Shown piece by piece: positions 30,407-36,754 of a stretch of 36,754 bases of DNA. A program made the position numbers and the translations under genes. The DNA is from CAIPVR01 sp049316905. GTDB taxonomy: Bacteria; Actinomycetota; Acidimicrobiia; Acidimicrobiales; Microtrichaceae. Under the pieces are notes generated by a model. That model did not search any database. It saw only the letters and a list, made by a program, of their open reading frames with translations, and had not been told where the DNA came from. The first letter of the stretch is position 1. Every line of letters begins with the position of its first letter. The DNA lies in assembly GCA_049316905.1 (NCBI GenBank), contig JBMOJH010000022.1:1-36754 (forward strand). The letters run 5' to 3'.

Positions 30407-32827
30407 TCAGACCAGGGGGAACTCCACCACCTCGCCCTGCTTGACCTCGTAGAGCTCACCCCGCACCCGCACGGCGAGGGTCCCGTCGGTGGAGCTGCGC
30501 CCCACCTTCATGCGGACGGCCATGTCGTCGATGTCGAGATGGAGGTTGTGCTGGCGGTAGCGGAGGTTCAATCCGAGCGAGCCGAGCTCGGCGGGGATCA
30601 CCGGGTCGAGGCGCAGCTCGTCGTGACGGAGCTCGAGGCCGGTGTAGCAGCGCTGCACGAGGTCGATCGTGCCCGCCATCGCGCCCACGTGGATGCCCTC
30701 GCGGGTCGTGCCGCCCTGGACGTCGTCCACGTCGCTGTGCAGCGCGCTGAGGAACTCGGCCCAGGAGCGTTCGCGCTGCTCCCGGGCGTGGATCCACGCG
30801 TGGACCACGCGGCTGAGCGTGGAGCCGTGCGAGGTGCGCGGCTCGTAGTACGCGATGCACCGGCGGCGCAGGCCCGGGTCCGCCTCGTAGCCGAGGCGGT
30901 CGAGGAGCCCGGCCAGCTCGTCCTCCGACAGTAGGTAGAACAGCATCAGCACGTCCGGCTGCTTCGTGAGCTGGTAGCGGTCCGGGGAGTCGCCCTCCGC
31001 CTCGAGAATGCGGTCGAGCCGGGCGATGTCGCCGTAACGGGCCCGGTAGCCGTCCCAGTCGAGCTCGAGCAGGTGCTCGTAGCCCTGGAACTGGCTGATC
31101 ACGGGGCCGGCCAGGTCGCCGTCGAGGCCGCTGTCGTGGAAGCAGACGAGCATCTTCCTGCTCACGTCGCCCCATCGGTCGAGCTCCTCCTGGGTGATCA
31201 CGAGCCGCTCGCGGAGCTCCGCCGCGGTGCCGGGCGGGAGGTCCTTGAGCAGCTCGAGGGCCCGGGCCAGGCACCACACCGCCATGAGGTTCGTGTACGA
31301 GTTGTTGTCGAGCCCCGGGCCGTCACGGTCCGGGTAGCCCTCGTGGTACTCGTCGGGCCCCATGACGCCCCGGATCGCGTAGCGGTCGAGGGAGTGGTCG
31401 TAGACCGCCATCGACGACCACAGACGGGCGATCTCGAACAGCAGCTCGGCACCGAAGAAGCGCATGAACTCCTCGTCGCCGGTCGCCTGGTAGTACTGCC
31501 ACACGTTGTAGGCGATGGCGGAGTTCACGTGCCGCTGCAGGTGCGACCCGTCCTGCAACCAGTGCCCCGAGTCGGGGTTCAGGTGCATCGTCTGGGTCTC
31601 CTCGCGGCCATTCGCGCTGCTCTGCCACGGGAACATCGCGCCGGTGAAGCCGTTCTCCCGGGCCAGCCGGCGTGCCTGCGGCAGCCGCCGGTACCGGTAG
31701 AAGAGCAGCGAGCGGGTGAGCTCGGGCACCCGCAGCGAGAAGAACGGGAAGATGAACATCTCGTCCCAGAAGATGTGCCCGCGGTAGGCCTCGCCGTGCA
31801 GGCCCCGGGCAGGCACCCCCACGTCGAGCAGCGCCGAGTGGGGCGACACCGTGACCATGCAGTGGAACATGTGCAGGTTCAGCAGGCGCGCCACCTCGCC
31901 GTCGCAGCCCGGCTCCAGCTGGGTGCGGTTCCAGCGATGGCGCCACGCCACCGTGTGGTGTTCCAGCAGCTCGTCGAACCCACCGGCCACCTGCACCAGG
32001 TCGCAGGCCTCGAGCCGGGGTTCGGAGATCGCGTCGTCGCGCGAGGTGAACACGGCCACCAGCTTCTCCACGATGACCTCGTCGCCCGGCGACACGTCGA
32101 GCCGCAGGGAGAGGGCGACGGCACCGGGGTGCTCGTCCACCGTCGTCTCGGGCGCCACGCGCTCGCCGTTCAGCAGCACGTGGGTGCGAGCCGACTCGGC
32201 GATCCGGATGCGCGACTGGTTGGTCTCCACCACGAGACAGACCGTGTCGTCGCCGTGGACCGTGGTGGCGATGGGATCGAGGTGGCGGGAGGGCAGCGAC
32301 GAGTAGCGGGGCACCCCGCTGTTCGTGACGCGGCCGTCCAGGCCCGACCACACCTCGAGCCGGCCGGCCCGGTCGAGGGGCACGATCGTGGTCTCGAGCC
32401 CGCAGAGGTGGGCGTCGTCCATGCTGACGAACCGGCGCTGGGTGATCCGGGTCCGGCGTCCGGACGACTCCCGGAACTCGGTGTGGCGGGTGAGCACGCC
32501 GCGGTGCGTGTCGAGCTCGATCCGGTGGGCGTCGACCTCGGCGGTGGTCTCGTCGATCCACTCGCCGCCGTCGTAGCGGAAGCGCAGCGGCAGCCAGTTC
32601 GGGAGGTTGACGAGGCTCTCGTTCTCCACGTCCCGGCCGTTGATGTCCGACGACAGCCGGTTGTAGATCCCCGCGGCGTAGGTGCCCGGGTAGTGCACCC
32701 CGTCGGCGACGCACTCGGGAAGGGCCCCCCGGGTGGCGAGGTACCCGTTGCCCAGGGTGCACAGCGCCTCCCGCAGCCCCTCGCCGTCGGGGTCCATGCC
32801 CTCGTAGATCAGCATCCACTCGTTCAT
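30407..32827 (-). CDS. glycoside hydrolase family 65 disaccharide phosphorylase
   Basis: An 806-residue GH65 enzyme that cleaves an alpha-linked disaccharide (maltose, trehalose, kojibiose or similar) with phosphate to give beta-glucose 1-phosphate. The general acid is expected to be E493 in MGPDEYHEGYPD. Phosphate-site blocks TSHGSTLS (~651) and GGTTREGIHVGAMAG are present, which favours a phosphorylase over a hydrolase. The N-terminal beta-sandwich (GNGYLATRGALPE, residues 26-38) and (alpha/alpha)6 barrel are complete. The ATG overlaps the HAD stop by 4 nt (ATGA), so the genes are translationally coupled. The HAD/GH65 pair matches the mycobacterial Rv3400-Rv3401 arrangement. Substrate choice cannot be read here. 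Confidence 0.93.
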   Translation of the reverse strand: MNEWMLIYEGMDPDGEGLREALCTLGNGYLATRGALPECVADGVHYPGTYAAGIYNRLSSDINGRDVENESLVNLPNWLPLRFRYDGGEWIDETTAEVDAHRIELDTHRGVLTRHTEFRESSGRRTRITQRRFVSMDDAHLCGLETTIVPLDRAGRLEVWSGLDGRVTNSGVPRYSSLPSRHLDPIATTVHGDDTVCLVVETNQSRIRIAESARTHVLLNGERVAPETTVDEHPGAVALSLRLDVSPGDEVIVEKLVAVFTSRDDAISEPRLEACDLVQVAGGFDELLEHHTVAWRHRWNRTQLEPGCDGEVARLLNLHMFHCMVTVSPHSALLDVGVPARGLHGEAYRGHIFWDEMFIFPFFSLRVPELTRSLLFYRYRRLPQARRLARENGFTGAMFPWQSSANGREETQTMHLNPDSGHWLQDGSHLQRHVNSAIAYNVWQYYQATGDEEFMRFFGAELLFEIARLWSSMAVYDHSLDRYAIRGVMGPDEYHEGYPDRDGPGLDNNSYTNLMAVWCLARALELLKDLPPGTAAELRERLVITQEELDRWGDVSRKMLVCFHDSGLDGDLAGPVISQFQGYEHLLELDWDGYRARYGDIARLDRILEAEGDSPDRYQLTKQPDVLMLFYLLSEDELAGLLDRLGYEADPGLRRRCIAYYEPRTSHGSTLSRVVHAWIHAREQRERSWAEFLSALHSDVDDVQGGTTREGIHVGAMAGTIDLVQRCYTGLELRHDELRLDPVIPAELGSLGLNLRYRQHNLHLDIDDMAVRMKVGRSSTDGTLAVRVRGELYEVKQGEVVEFPLV

Positions 32828-33612
32828 GACGTCTCCTGCGGCCTCCCGGCGGGCCGGACCGAGCGGTCCGGCAGGACCTCCAGGAGGGACATGTCCTCCA
32901 CCACCCAGTCGGCACCGGCCGAGCGGAGTTCAGCGGCCTGGCTGTGACGGTCGACGCCGATCACCGGAGCGAACCCGCCCCGCCGGCCCGCCTCCACCCC
33001 GGAGCGGGCGTCCTCCACCACCGCCACGCGGTCCGGGGGCAGGCCGAGGCGGCGCGCGCCCTCCAGGAACAGGGCCGGATCGGGCTTCCCCGCGAGACCC
33101 AGTTGCTCGGCCATCACGCCGTCGACGCGCACGTCGAACGCGTCGCCCAGTCCCGCCGCGTCCAGCACCGCCGCCTGGTTGCGGCTCGCGGAGACCGCGG
33201 CGACGACCACCCCCAGCCCGCGGAGGCGGCGCACCAGTGCCACCGTCGAGGCGTAGGCCTGCACCCCGTCACGGGCCAGCACCGCCACGAAGGCGGTGTT
33301 CTTGGCGTTGCCGAGGCCGCAGACGGTGGGCGCGCCGGGATCGTCGTCGGGCGAGCCGGTGGGCAGGTCGAGACCACGTGAGGCGAGGAACCCGGCGACG
33401 CCGTCGTAACGGGGACGGCCGTCCACGAACGCCAGGTAGTCCTCGTCGCTGAACGGGCGCTGGTCGGCGGCCGTACGGGCCAGGAACTCGTCGAAGGTGA
33501 CCGCCCAGGCGGCGCGGTGCACCTCGGCGGTGCGGGTGATCACACCGTCGGTGTCGAACACCCAACCGTCGGGGGCACCGAGCGATCGTGGGGCCTCCTC
33601 CGGCACGGCCAC
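32824..33612 (-). CDS. pgmB: HAD-superfamily beta-phosphoglucomutase-like protein
   Basis: Probably turns beta-glucose 1-phosphate made by the coupled GH65 enzyme into glucose 6-phosphate. HAD motif I is WVFDTDGVITRT with nucleophile D20 and acid D22 (GTG 33612 numbering, 262 residues). Next are the cap with RPRYDGVAGFLASRG, motif II-like AVSASRNQ, GKPDPALFLEGARRLG with the motif III lysine, and motif IV VVEDARSGVEAG. The start is uncertain. GTG 33612 gives a family-like length but only a weak ribosome-binding site. The frame stays open upstream through a 15-bp tandem repeat that would encode VVISAVVISA; that longer start at 33681 is less likely. It overlaps the GH65 start by 4 nt. Confidence 0.85.
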   Translation of the reverse strand: MAVPEEAPRSLGAPDGWVFDTDGVITRTAEVHRAAWAVTFDEFLARTAADQRPFSDEDYLAFVDGRPRYDGVAGFLASRGLDLPTGSPDDDPGAPTVCGLGNAKNTAFVAVLARDGVQAYASTVALVRRLRGLGVVVAAVSASRNQAAVLDAAGLGDAFDVRVDGVMAEQLGLAGKPDPALFLEGARRLGLPPDRVAVVEDARSGVEAGRRGGFAPVIGVDRHSQAAELRSAGADWVVEDMSLLEVLPDRSVRPAGRPQETS

Positions 33613-33638
33613 AGTGTTGCACCCCGCCCCGGCGGCAG

Positions 33639-33697
33639 CACTGATCACGACCGCACTGATGACGACCGCACTGATCACCACGGCACCGATGACGGCT
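33639..33697. repeat. 15-bp tandem repeat upstream of the HAD/GH65 operon
   Basis: Four units start at 33639, 33654, 33669 and 33684, with core CACTGATCACGACCG; the first three are nearly exact and the fourth is diverged. Units 1 and 3 contain TGATCA. It lies within the gap before GTG 33612 and could be an array of regulator sites or a small slipped-strand duplication. Confidence 0.75.
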
Positions 33698-33731
33698 CAA
33701 CCCGGGTGGTCACGCTGCCGATGGGTCGGGG

Positions 33732-34124
33732 ATGGACCACCAGGACCACGGCCGACGCCTCGGTGAGCGCCTCTCCCCCGACGGGGACCTGCCCGTCGCG
33801 TGGCGGATCGAACGCACGCACCGTCGAGGCCTGCGCCGGGTCGACCCGCCCACGGCGTGCCTGGTCGACGTGTCGGTGACCGGCGTGGGGCTGGTGGCGC
33901 CCGACGATCACGACATCGGCCGCGGTTCGGTCATCGGGCTCGGCTTCGACGGCGCCCCCGCGGTCGTGCGCATCCGTCACCGGAAGTCCATCGGCGAGGA
34001 CGGTCGCTGCTTCTACGGCGTGGAGTTCGTGGAGACGGACCCGCGCATCGAGGCCTGGATCGCAGAGCTGCTCGACGGTCGACGGTCGCGGAAGCTCGTC
34101 GAGCTCTGGGAGCACTCGGACTGA
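33732..34124 (+). CDS. PilZ-domain protein
   Basis: A 130-residue cytosolic protein with the c-di-GMP-binding PilZ fold. The DxSxxG motif is DVSVTG in CLVDVSVTGVGLVAP (~43-57), with RxxxR-like arginines upstream in RIERTHRRGLRR (~25-36), and the end strand YGVEFVETDPRIEAWI is typical. The full RxxxR spacing is not certain, so true c-di-GMP binding needs proof. The N-terminus MDHQDHGRRLGERLSPDGDL is probably disordered. The ATG has a G-rich sequence just upstream. It is convergent with the chagasin-like gene, with a hairpin between them, and divergent from the HAD/GH65 operon. Confidence 0.78.
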   Translation: MDHQDHGRRLGERLSPDGDLPVAWRIERTHRRGLRRVDPPTACLVDVSVTGVGLVAPDDHDIGRGSVIGLGFDGAPAVVRIRHRKSIGEDGRCFYGVEFVETDPRIEAWIAELLDGRRSRKLVELWEHSD

Positions 34125-34144
34125 CCCGCGCCCCACGGCGCGCG

Positions 34145-34186
34145 CTCGGTGCACCTGCCGCCGGATGCGCAGGTGGTTGCACCGAG
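34145..34186. terminator. hairpin between convergent PilZ and chagasin-like genes
   Basis: CTCGGTGCA-CCTGC (34145-34158) pairs with GCAGG and TGCACCGAG (34169-34186) with a 4-nt TGGT bulge: 14 bp of stem. No T-run follows, but its place 20 nt after one stop and 16 nt after the other fits a bidirectional terminator in GC-rich DNA. Confidence 0.55.
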
Positions 34187-34202
34187 ACGGTGCGGGTCGG
34201 CG

Positions 34203-34706
34203 CTACGAGACCGTGATCGGGAAGGTCGCGGTCTCGGCGGGCGGCACGCCGGTCTCCCACGGGCGCACGTAGATCAGCGTCAGCGTGGCGCTGCCCGGTG
34301 CGACGCCCTCGACCACCACCTTCTGCGTGCCCGCCGCACCGACCCGCGAGGTGTCGGGGGCCTGGTACGTGTCGGACACGATCCGGAACACGGCGGTGTC
34401 GGGTGCCGCCGCGGGCTCCCACTGGTAGCCGGTGGTGGGGTTGGCCGTCAGCTCGATCGTGGCGCGACCTCCCACCTTCAGCTGCACCGGGCCCGACGCG
34501 GTCACGGTGGGCCCGTTGTCCCCCGCCGCGGCCGTGGTGCTCGTGCTCGCGGTGGTCGTGGACTCCTTGGCCGAGTCGCTGTCGTCGCCGCAGGAGGCCA
34601 GCACCAGCGGCGCCGCCACGATCGGGACGAGCAGGAGGGCGGCGCCCCGCCGCACACGGCGGCGTGCGGGGACGGAGCGGACGTTCGTGGTGGGGATCCG
34701 GGCCAT
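34203..34706 (-). CDS. lipoprotein with chagasin-like (I42) protease-inhibitor domain
   Basis: A secreted lipoprotein of 167 residues. A basic start (MARIPTTNVRSVPARRRVRR) precedes a hydrophobic core and the lipobox LVLASC, so cleavage before that Cys and membrane anchoring are expected. A Ser/Thr/Ala-rich spacer follows (~40-60). The mature domain carries the chagasin/I42 inhibitor loops NPTTGYQWE and YVRPWE, plus the linking GAAGTQKVVVEGVAPGSATLTLIY. Chagasins inhibit papain-like cysteine proteases; targets of bacterial homologues are mostly unknown. The ATG lies 6 nt after TACCGT with no ribosome-binding site. It is divergent from the carboxyltransferase fusion. Confidence 0.85.
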   Translation of the reverse strand: MARIPTTNVRSVPARRRVRRGAALLLVPIVAAPLVLASCGDDSDSAKESTTTASTSTTAAAGDNGPTVTASGPVQLKVGGRATIELTANPTTGYQWEPAAAPDTAVFRIVSDTYQAPDTSRVGAAGTQKVVVEGVAPGSATLTLIYVRPWETGVPPAETATFPITVS

Positions 34707-34712
34707 CCCCGC

Positions 34713-34718
34713 ACGGTA
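34713..34718 (-). promoter_or_regulatory. TACCGT -10-like hexamer, leaderless start of the chagasin-like gene
   Basis: The reverse strand reads TACCGT, then 6 nt (GCGGGG), then the ATG at 34706. The GCGGGG spacer is also G-rich, but too close to act as a ribosome-binding site. Confidence 0.5.
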
Positions 34719-34757
34719 TCCACGGTCACGACCGGACCGGCGCGTCGGGTCCGGTCC

Positions 34758-34763
34758 TACGAT
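34758..34763 (+). promoter_or_regulatory. TACGAT -10-like hexamer for the biotinyl-carboxyltransferase gene
   Basis: TACGAT, then 8 nt, then the GTG at 34772. It is the same hexamer as before the GS-like gene, with slightly longer spacing. Confidence 0.4.
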
Positions 34764-34771
34764 CGGCGCCC

Positions 34772-36592
34772 GTGACCGACGCGCCGCACGAACCGGGAAC
34801 GATCGAGGTGACCGCACCGCTCGACGGCACCTGCGTGGCCGTACTGGTCGCCCCGGGTGACCCCGTGGCAGCCGGGGCGACCGTCGTCCTGGTGGAGAGC
34901 ATGAAGACCGAGCACCCCGCCACGGCACCCGTGGGGTTCACGGTGACCGAGGTGCACGTCGCCACGGGCGAGGCCGTGCGCGGCGGCGACGTGCTGCTCC
35001 GAGGCACGGCGCTCGACACGACCACCCCGATCACCACCGCCCCGACCGTCCCCTCCCCGACAACTCCGCAGGGCACCGACCGGCCCGACCTGGCCGAGGT
35101 CCTCCGCCGCCGCTCGCTGCTGGAGGACACGCAGCGACCCGCCGCCGTGGCGCGCCGGGCCGAGCGCGGGCGCCGCACCGCCCGCGCCAACGTGACGGCG
35201 CTCCTCGACGACGCATCGTTCGACGAGTACGGGGGCCTGGCCGTGGCGTCGCAACGGTCCCGGCGGGGCATGGACGAGCTCATCGAGCGCACGCCGGCCG
35301 ACGGGCTGCTCACCGGGACCGGCACGATCGGCGGTCGCCCGGTCGCCGTCCTGGCCTACGACGCCACCGTGCTCGCGGGCACGCAGGGGTTCCAGAACCA
35401 CCGCAAGACCGACCGTCTCCTCGACGTGGCGCGCCGCCATGCCCTCCCGGTGGTGGTCCTCGCCGAGGGCGGCGGCGGCCGGCCCGGCGACGTGGACGCC
35501 CCGGGGGTGTCCGCCCTCGACGTGCCGTCCTTCGCCCGCTTCGCCGAGCTGGCGGGCCAGGTGCCGACGGTGGCAGTGGTGTCCGGGTACTGCTTCGCCG
35601 GCAACGCGGCCCTCGCGGCCTGCTGCGACGTGGTGATCGCCACCGACGACGCCAACCTCGGCATGGCGGGCCCCGCGATGATCGAGGGCGGCGGACTGGG
35701 TGTGGTCGCCCCGACCGACATCGGCCCCGTCGAGGTCCAGGCCGCCAACGGCACCGTCGACGTACGCGTGCCCGACGAGGTGGCGGCGGTCGACACAGCC
35801 CGCCGGCTGCTCCTGCTCGCCCTGCGGCCCCGCGACGGCGCGCCGCCGGTGGACGACGACCGTCAGGCCGCGCTGCGCGATGCGGTCCCGTTGGAGCGGC
35901 GCCGCGCGTACGACGTGCGGGCGGTCGTCCGCACGGTCGCGGACGAGGGGACGGTGACCGAGCTCGGCGCCGCCCACGCTCCCGGGATGATCACGGCCCT
36001 CGCCCGCGTGGCCGGCCGGGCGGTGGGGATCCTGGCGAACGACCCCACCCACCTCGGCGGGGCGATCGACGTGGCAGCCGCCCGCGCGGCGACGCGCTTC
36101 ATCGACCGCTGCGACCACTGGGAGCTCCCGATCGTGGCGCTGTGCGACACGCCCGGCCTGATGGTCGGCCCGGAGGCGGAGGCGGCGGGCCAGGTGCGGG
36201 CCTCCGGGGAGCTGTTCCGCGCAGCGGCCCGCGCCACGGTGCCATGGGTGCTGGTGGTGCTCCGCAAGTGCTACGGGCTCGGCGCCCAGGCGATGGCCGG
36301 CGGAAGCCTGCACGAGCCGGTGCTCGGCGTGTCGTGGCCCACCGGCGAGTTCGGCGGGATGGGACTCGAGGGGGCGGTGCGGCTGGGCTTCCGGCGGGAG
36401 CTCGACGCGATCGAGGACCCGGCGGAGCGCGCCGCCCGCGAGGCGGAGCTGGTGGAACGGGCCTACGCCCACGGCGCCGCGCTGAACGTCGCCACCCACA
36501 CGGAGATCGACGACGTGATCGACCCGGCCGACACGCGGCGACGGATCGTGGCGGCCCTCACGGCGGCCCGCGCCCTCGACCCGCCGAGATGA
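34772..36592 (+). CDS. biotinyl-carrier/carboxyltransferase fusion of acyl-CoA carboxylase type
   Basis: A 606-residue fusion. Residues 1-~80 form a biotinyl domain with ESMKTEHP, where K45 is the expected biotin site (the usual motif is AMKM). A Thr/Pro-rich linker (~82-101) follows. Residues ~105-605 are a two-lobed carboxyltransferase of the AccD/PccB type, with GTGTIGGRPVAVLAYDATVLAGTQG, GYCFAGNAALAACCDVVIAT and GMITALARVAGRAVGILANDPTHLGGAID. No biotin carboxylase domain is present, so a separate one must supply carboxybiotin. Related actinobacterial enzymes that carry all domains in one chain normally have the carboxylase first. The substrate (acetyl-, propionyl- or longer acyl-CoA) is unknown. 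The GTG start follows TACGAT by 8 nt. Confidence 0.88.
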   Translation: MTDAPHEPGTIEVTAPLDGTCVAVLVAPGDPVAAGATVVLVESMKTEHPATAPVGFTVTEVHVATGEAVRGGDVLLRGTALDTTTPITTAPTVPSPTTPQGTDRPDLAEVLRRRSLLEDTQRPAAVARRAERGRRTARANVTALLDDASFDEYGGLAVASQRSRRGMDELIERTPADGLLTGTGTIGGRPVAVLAYDATVLAGTQGFQNHRKTDRLLDVARRHALPVVVLAEGGGGRPGDVDAPGVSALDVPSFARFAELAGQVPTVAVVSGYCFAGNAALAACCDVVIATDDANLGMAGPAMIEGGGLGVVAPTDIGPVEVQAANGTVDVRVPDEVAAVDTARRLLLLALRPRDGAPPVDDDRQAALRDAVPLERRRAYDVRAVVRTVADEGTVTELGAAHAPGMITALARVAGRAVGILANDPTHLGGAIDVAAARAATRFIDRCDHWELPIVALCDTPGLMVGPEAEAAGQVRASGELFRAAARATVPWVLVVLRKCYGLGAQAMAGGSLHEPVLGVSWPTGEFGGMGLEGAVRLGFRRELDAIEDPAERAAREAELVERAYAHGAALNVATHTEIDDVIDPADTRRRIVAALTAARALDPPR

Positions 36593-36601
36593 TCCGGCGG
36601 A

Positions 36602-36754
36602 TCAGGTGATGGCGATCCAGGCGAGGAAGATCACCACGAGCACCACCGCGATGATGACGATCGGCAGCGGCCCGAAGGCCTCCTTGCGCTTCGCCTTGAG
36701 CTCGTAGGCCTCGTTGGCCTTCGACCCCACCTTCGGGAGGTGGTGCTGTTCGGG
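36602..36754 (-). CDS. C-terminal part of a small membrane protein (runs off the window)
   Basis: The reverse frame is open from the window edge to a stop at 36602-36604. The visible 50 residues have a charged helix (KANEAYELKAKRKEAFGPLPI) and then one strong membrane segment (VIIAVVLVVIFLAWIAI) ending at the C-terminus. A GTG lies inside, but the gene more likely starts beyond the edge. It is convergent with the carboxyltransferase gene, 9 nt away. No family is recognised. Confidence 0.5.
   Translation of the reverse strand, partial: PEQHHLPKVGSKANEAYELKAKRKEAFGPLPIVIIAVVLVVIFLAWIAIT

Noticed and set aside
1..36754. Mobile element, prophage, toxin-antitoxin or defence island
   Set aside because: No transposase, integrase, phage structural gene, CRISPR repeat or known defence gene was seen, and gene density and base use look even throughout.

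Overview
The window is 36.8 kb of very GC-rich, densely coding DNA, most likely the chromosome of a free-living actinomycete. The gene mix (a GH65 phosphorylase/HAD pair like that of mycobacteria, WS/DGAT acyltransferase, MMPL transporter, P450, Baeyer-Villiger-type monooxygenase, haloalkane dehalogenase, biotinyl-carboxyltransferase fusion) suits Acidimicrobiia or a related lipid-rich actinobacterial lineage. The class is an inference; there is no rRNA or other marker here. I see no tRNA, rRNA, CRISPR array, phage or insertion sequence. No gene-free stretch reaches 300 bases; the longest is 28885-29073.

Layout: (1) 1-6183, forward: amino-acid/polyamine permease, acetolactate decarboxylase, glutamine-synthetase-like ligase, OsmC protein, a small coiled-coil protein and a UbiB/ABC1 kinase. 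(2) 6195-8630, reverse: CMD-like protein, cytochrome P450, PAP2 phosphatase. (3) 8674-12717, forward: a membrane protein joining a kinase-like domain to a flippase-like domain, then a haloalkane dehalogenase/TetR operon with an operator-like palindrome over its promoter. (4) 12737-15359: two uncharacterised reverse genes around a two-domain phosphotransferase/P-loop kinase. (5) 15453-20554, forward: GlcD-type FAD oxidase, ThDP enzyme and DinG/XPD-type helicase, the helicase bracketed by two matching 50-bp palindromic elements. (6) 20636-25682: monooxygenase divergent from an NAD(P)-binding/DUF2867 protein, then WS/DGAT and thioredoxin. (7) 25686-33612, reverse: MMPL transporter, two small coiled-coil/SHOCT-like proteins, an uncharacterised internally repeated protein, and the GH65/HAD operon. 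(8) 33732-36754: PilZ protein, chagasin-like lipoprotein, biotinyl-carboxyltransferase fusion and the end of a small membrane protein.

Functional themes are nitrogen-compound uptake and gamma-glutamylation (permease plus GS-like ligase), oxidation of hydrophobic or xenobiotic molecules (P450, monooxygenase, dehalogenase), lipid and envelope handling (WS/DGAT, MMPL, PAP2, kinase-flippase, carboxyltransferase) and disaccharide phosphorolysis (GH65 with HAD mutase). Two non-coding signals stand out. First, a TAnnnT hexamer sits exactly 6 nt before the start codon of six genes (7-8 nt before two more) that lack a ribosome-binding site, which points to widespread leaderless transcription. Second, the paired 50-bp palindromes follow two successive stop codons and look like a dispersed repeat family or a shared terminator type. 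No single wholly new system is proven; the best candidates are the palindromes, the kinase-flippase/PAP2 locus and the dehalogenase regulon.
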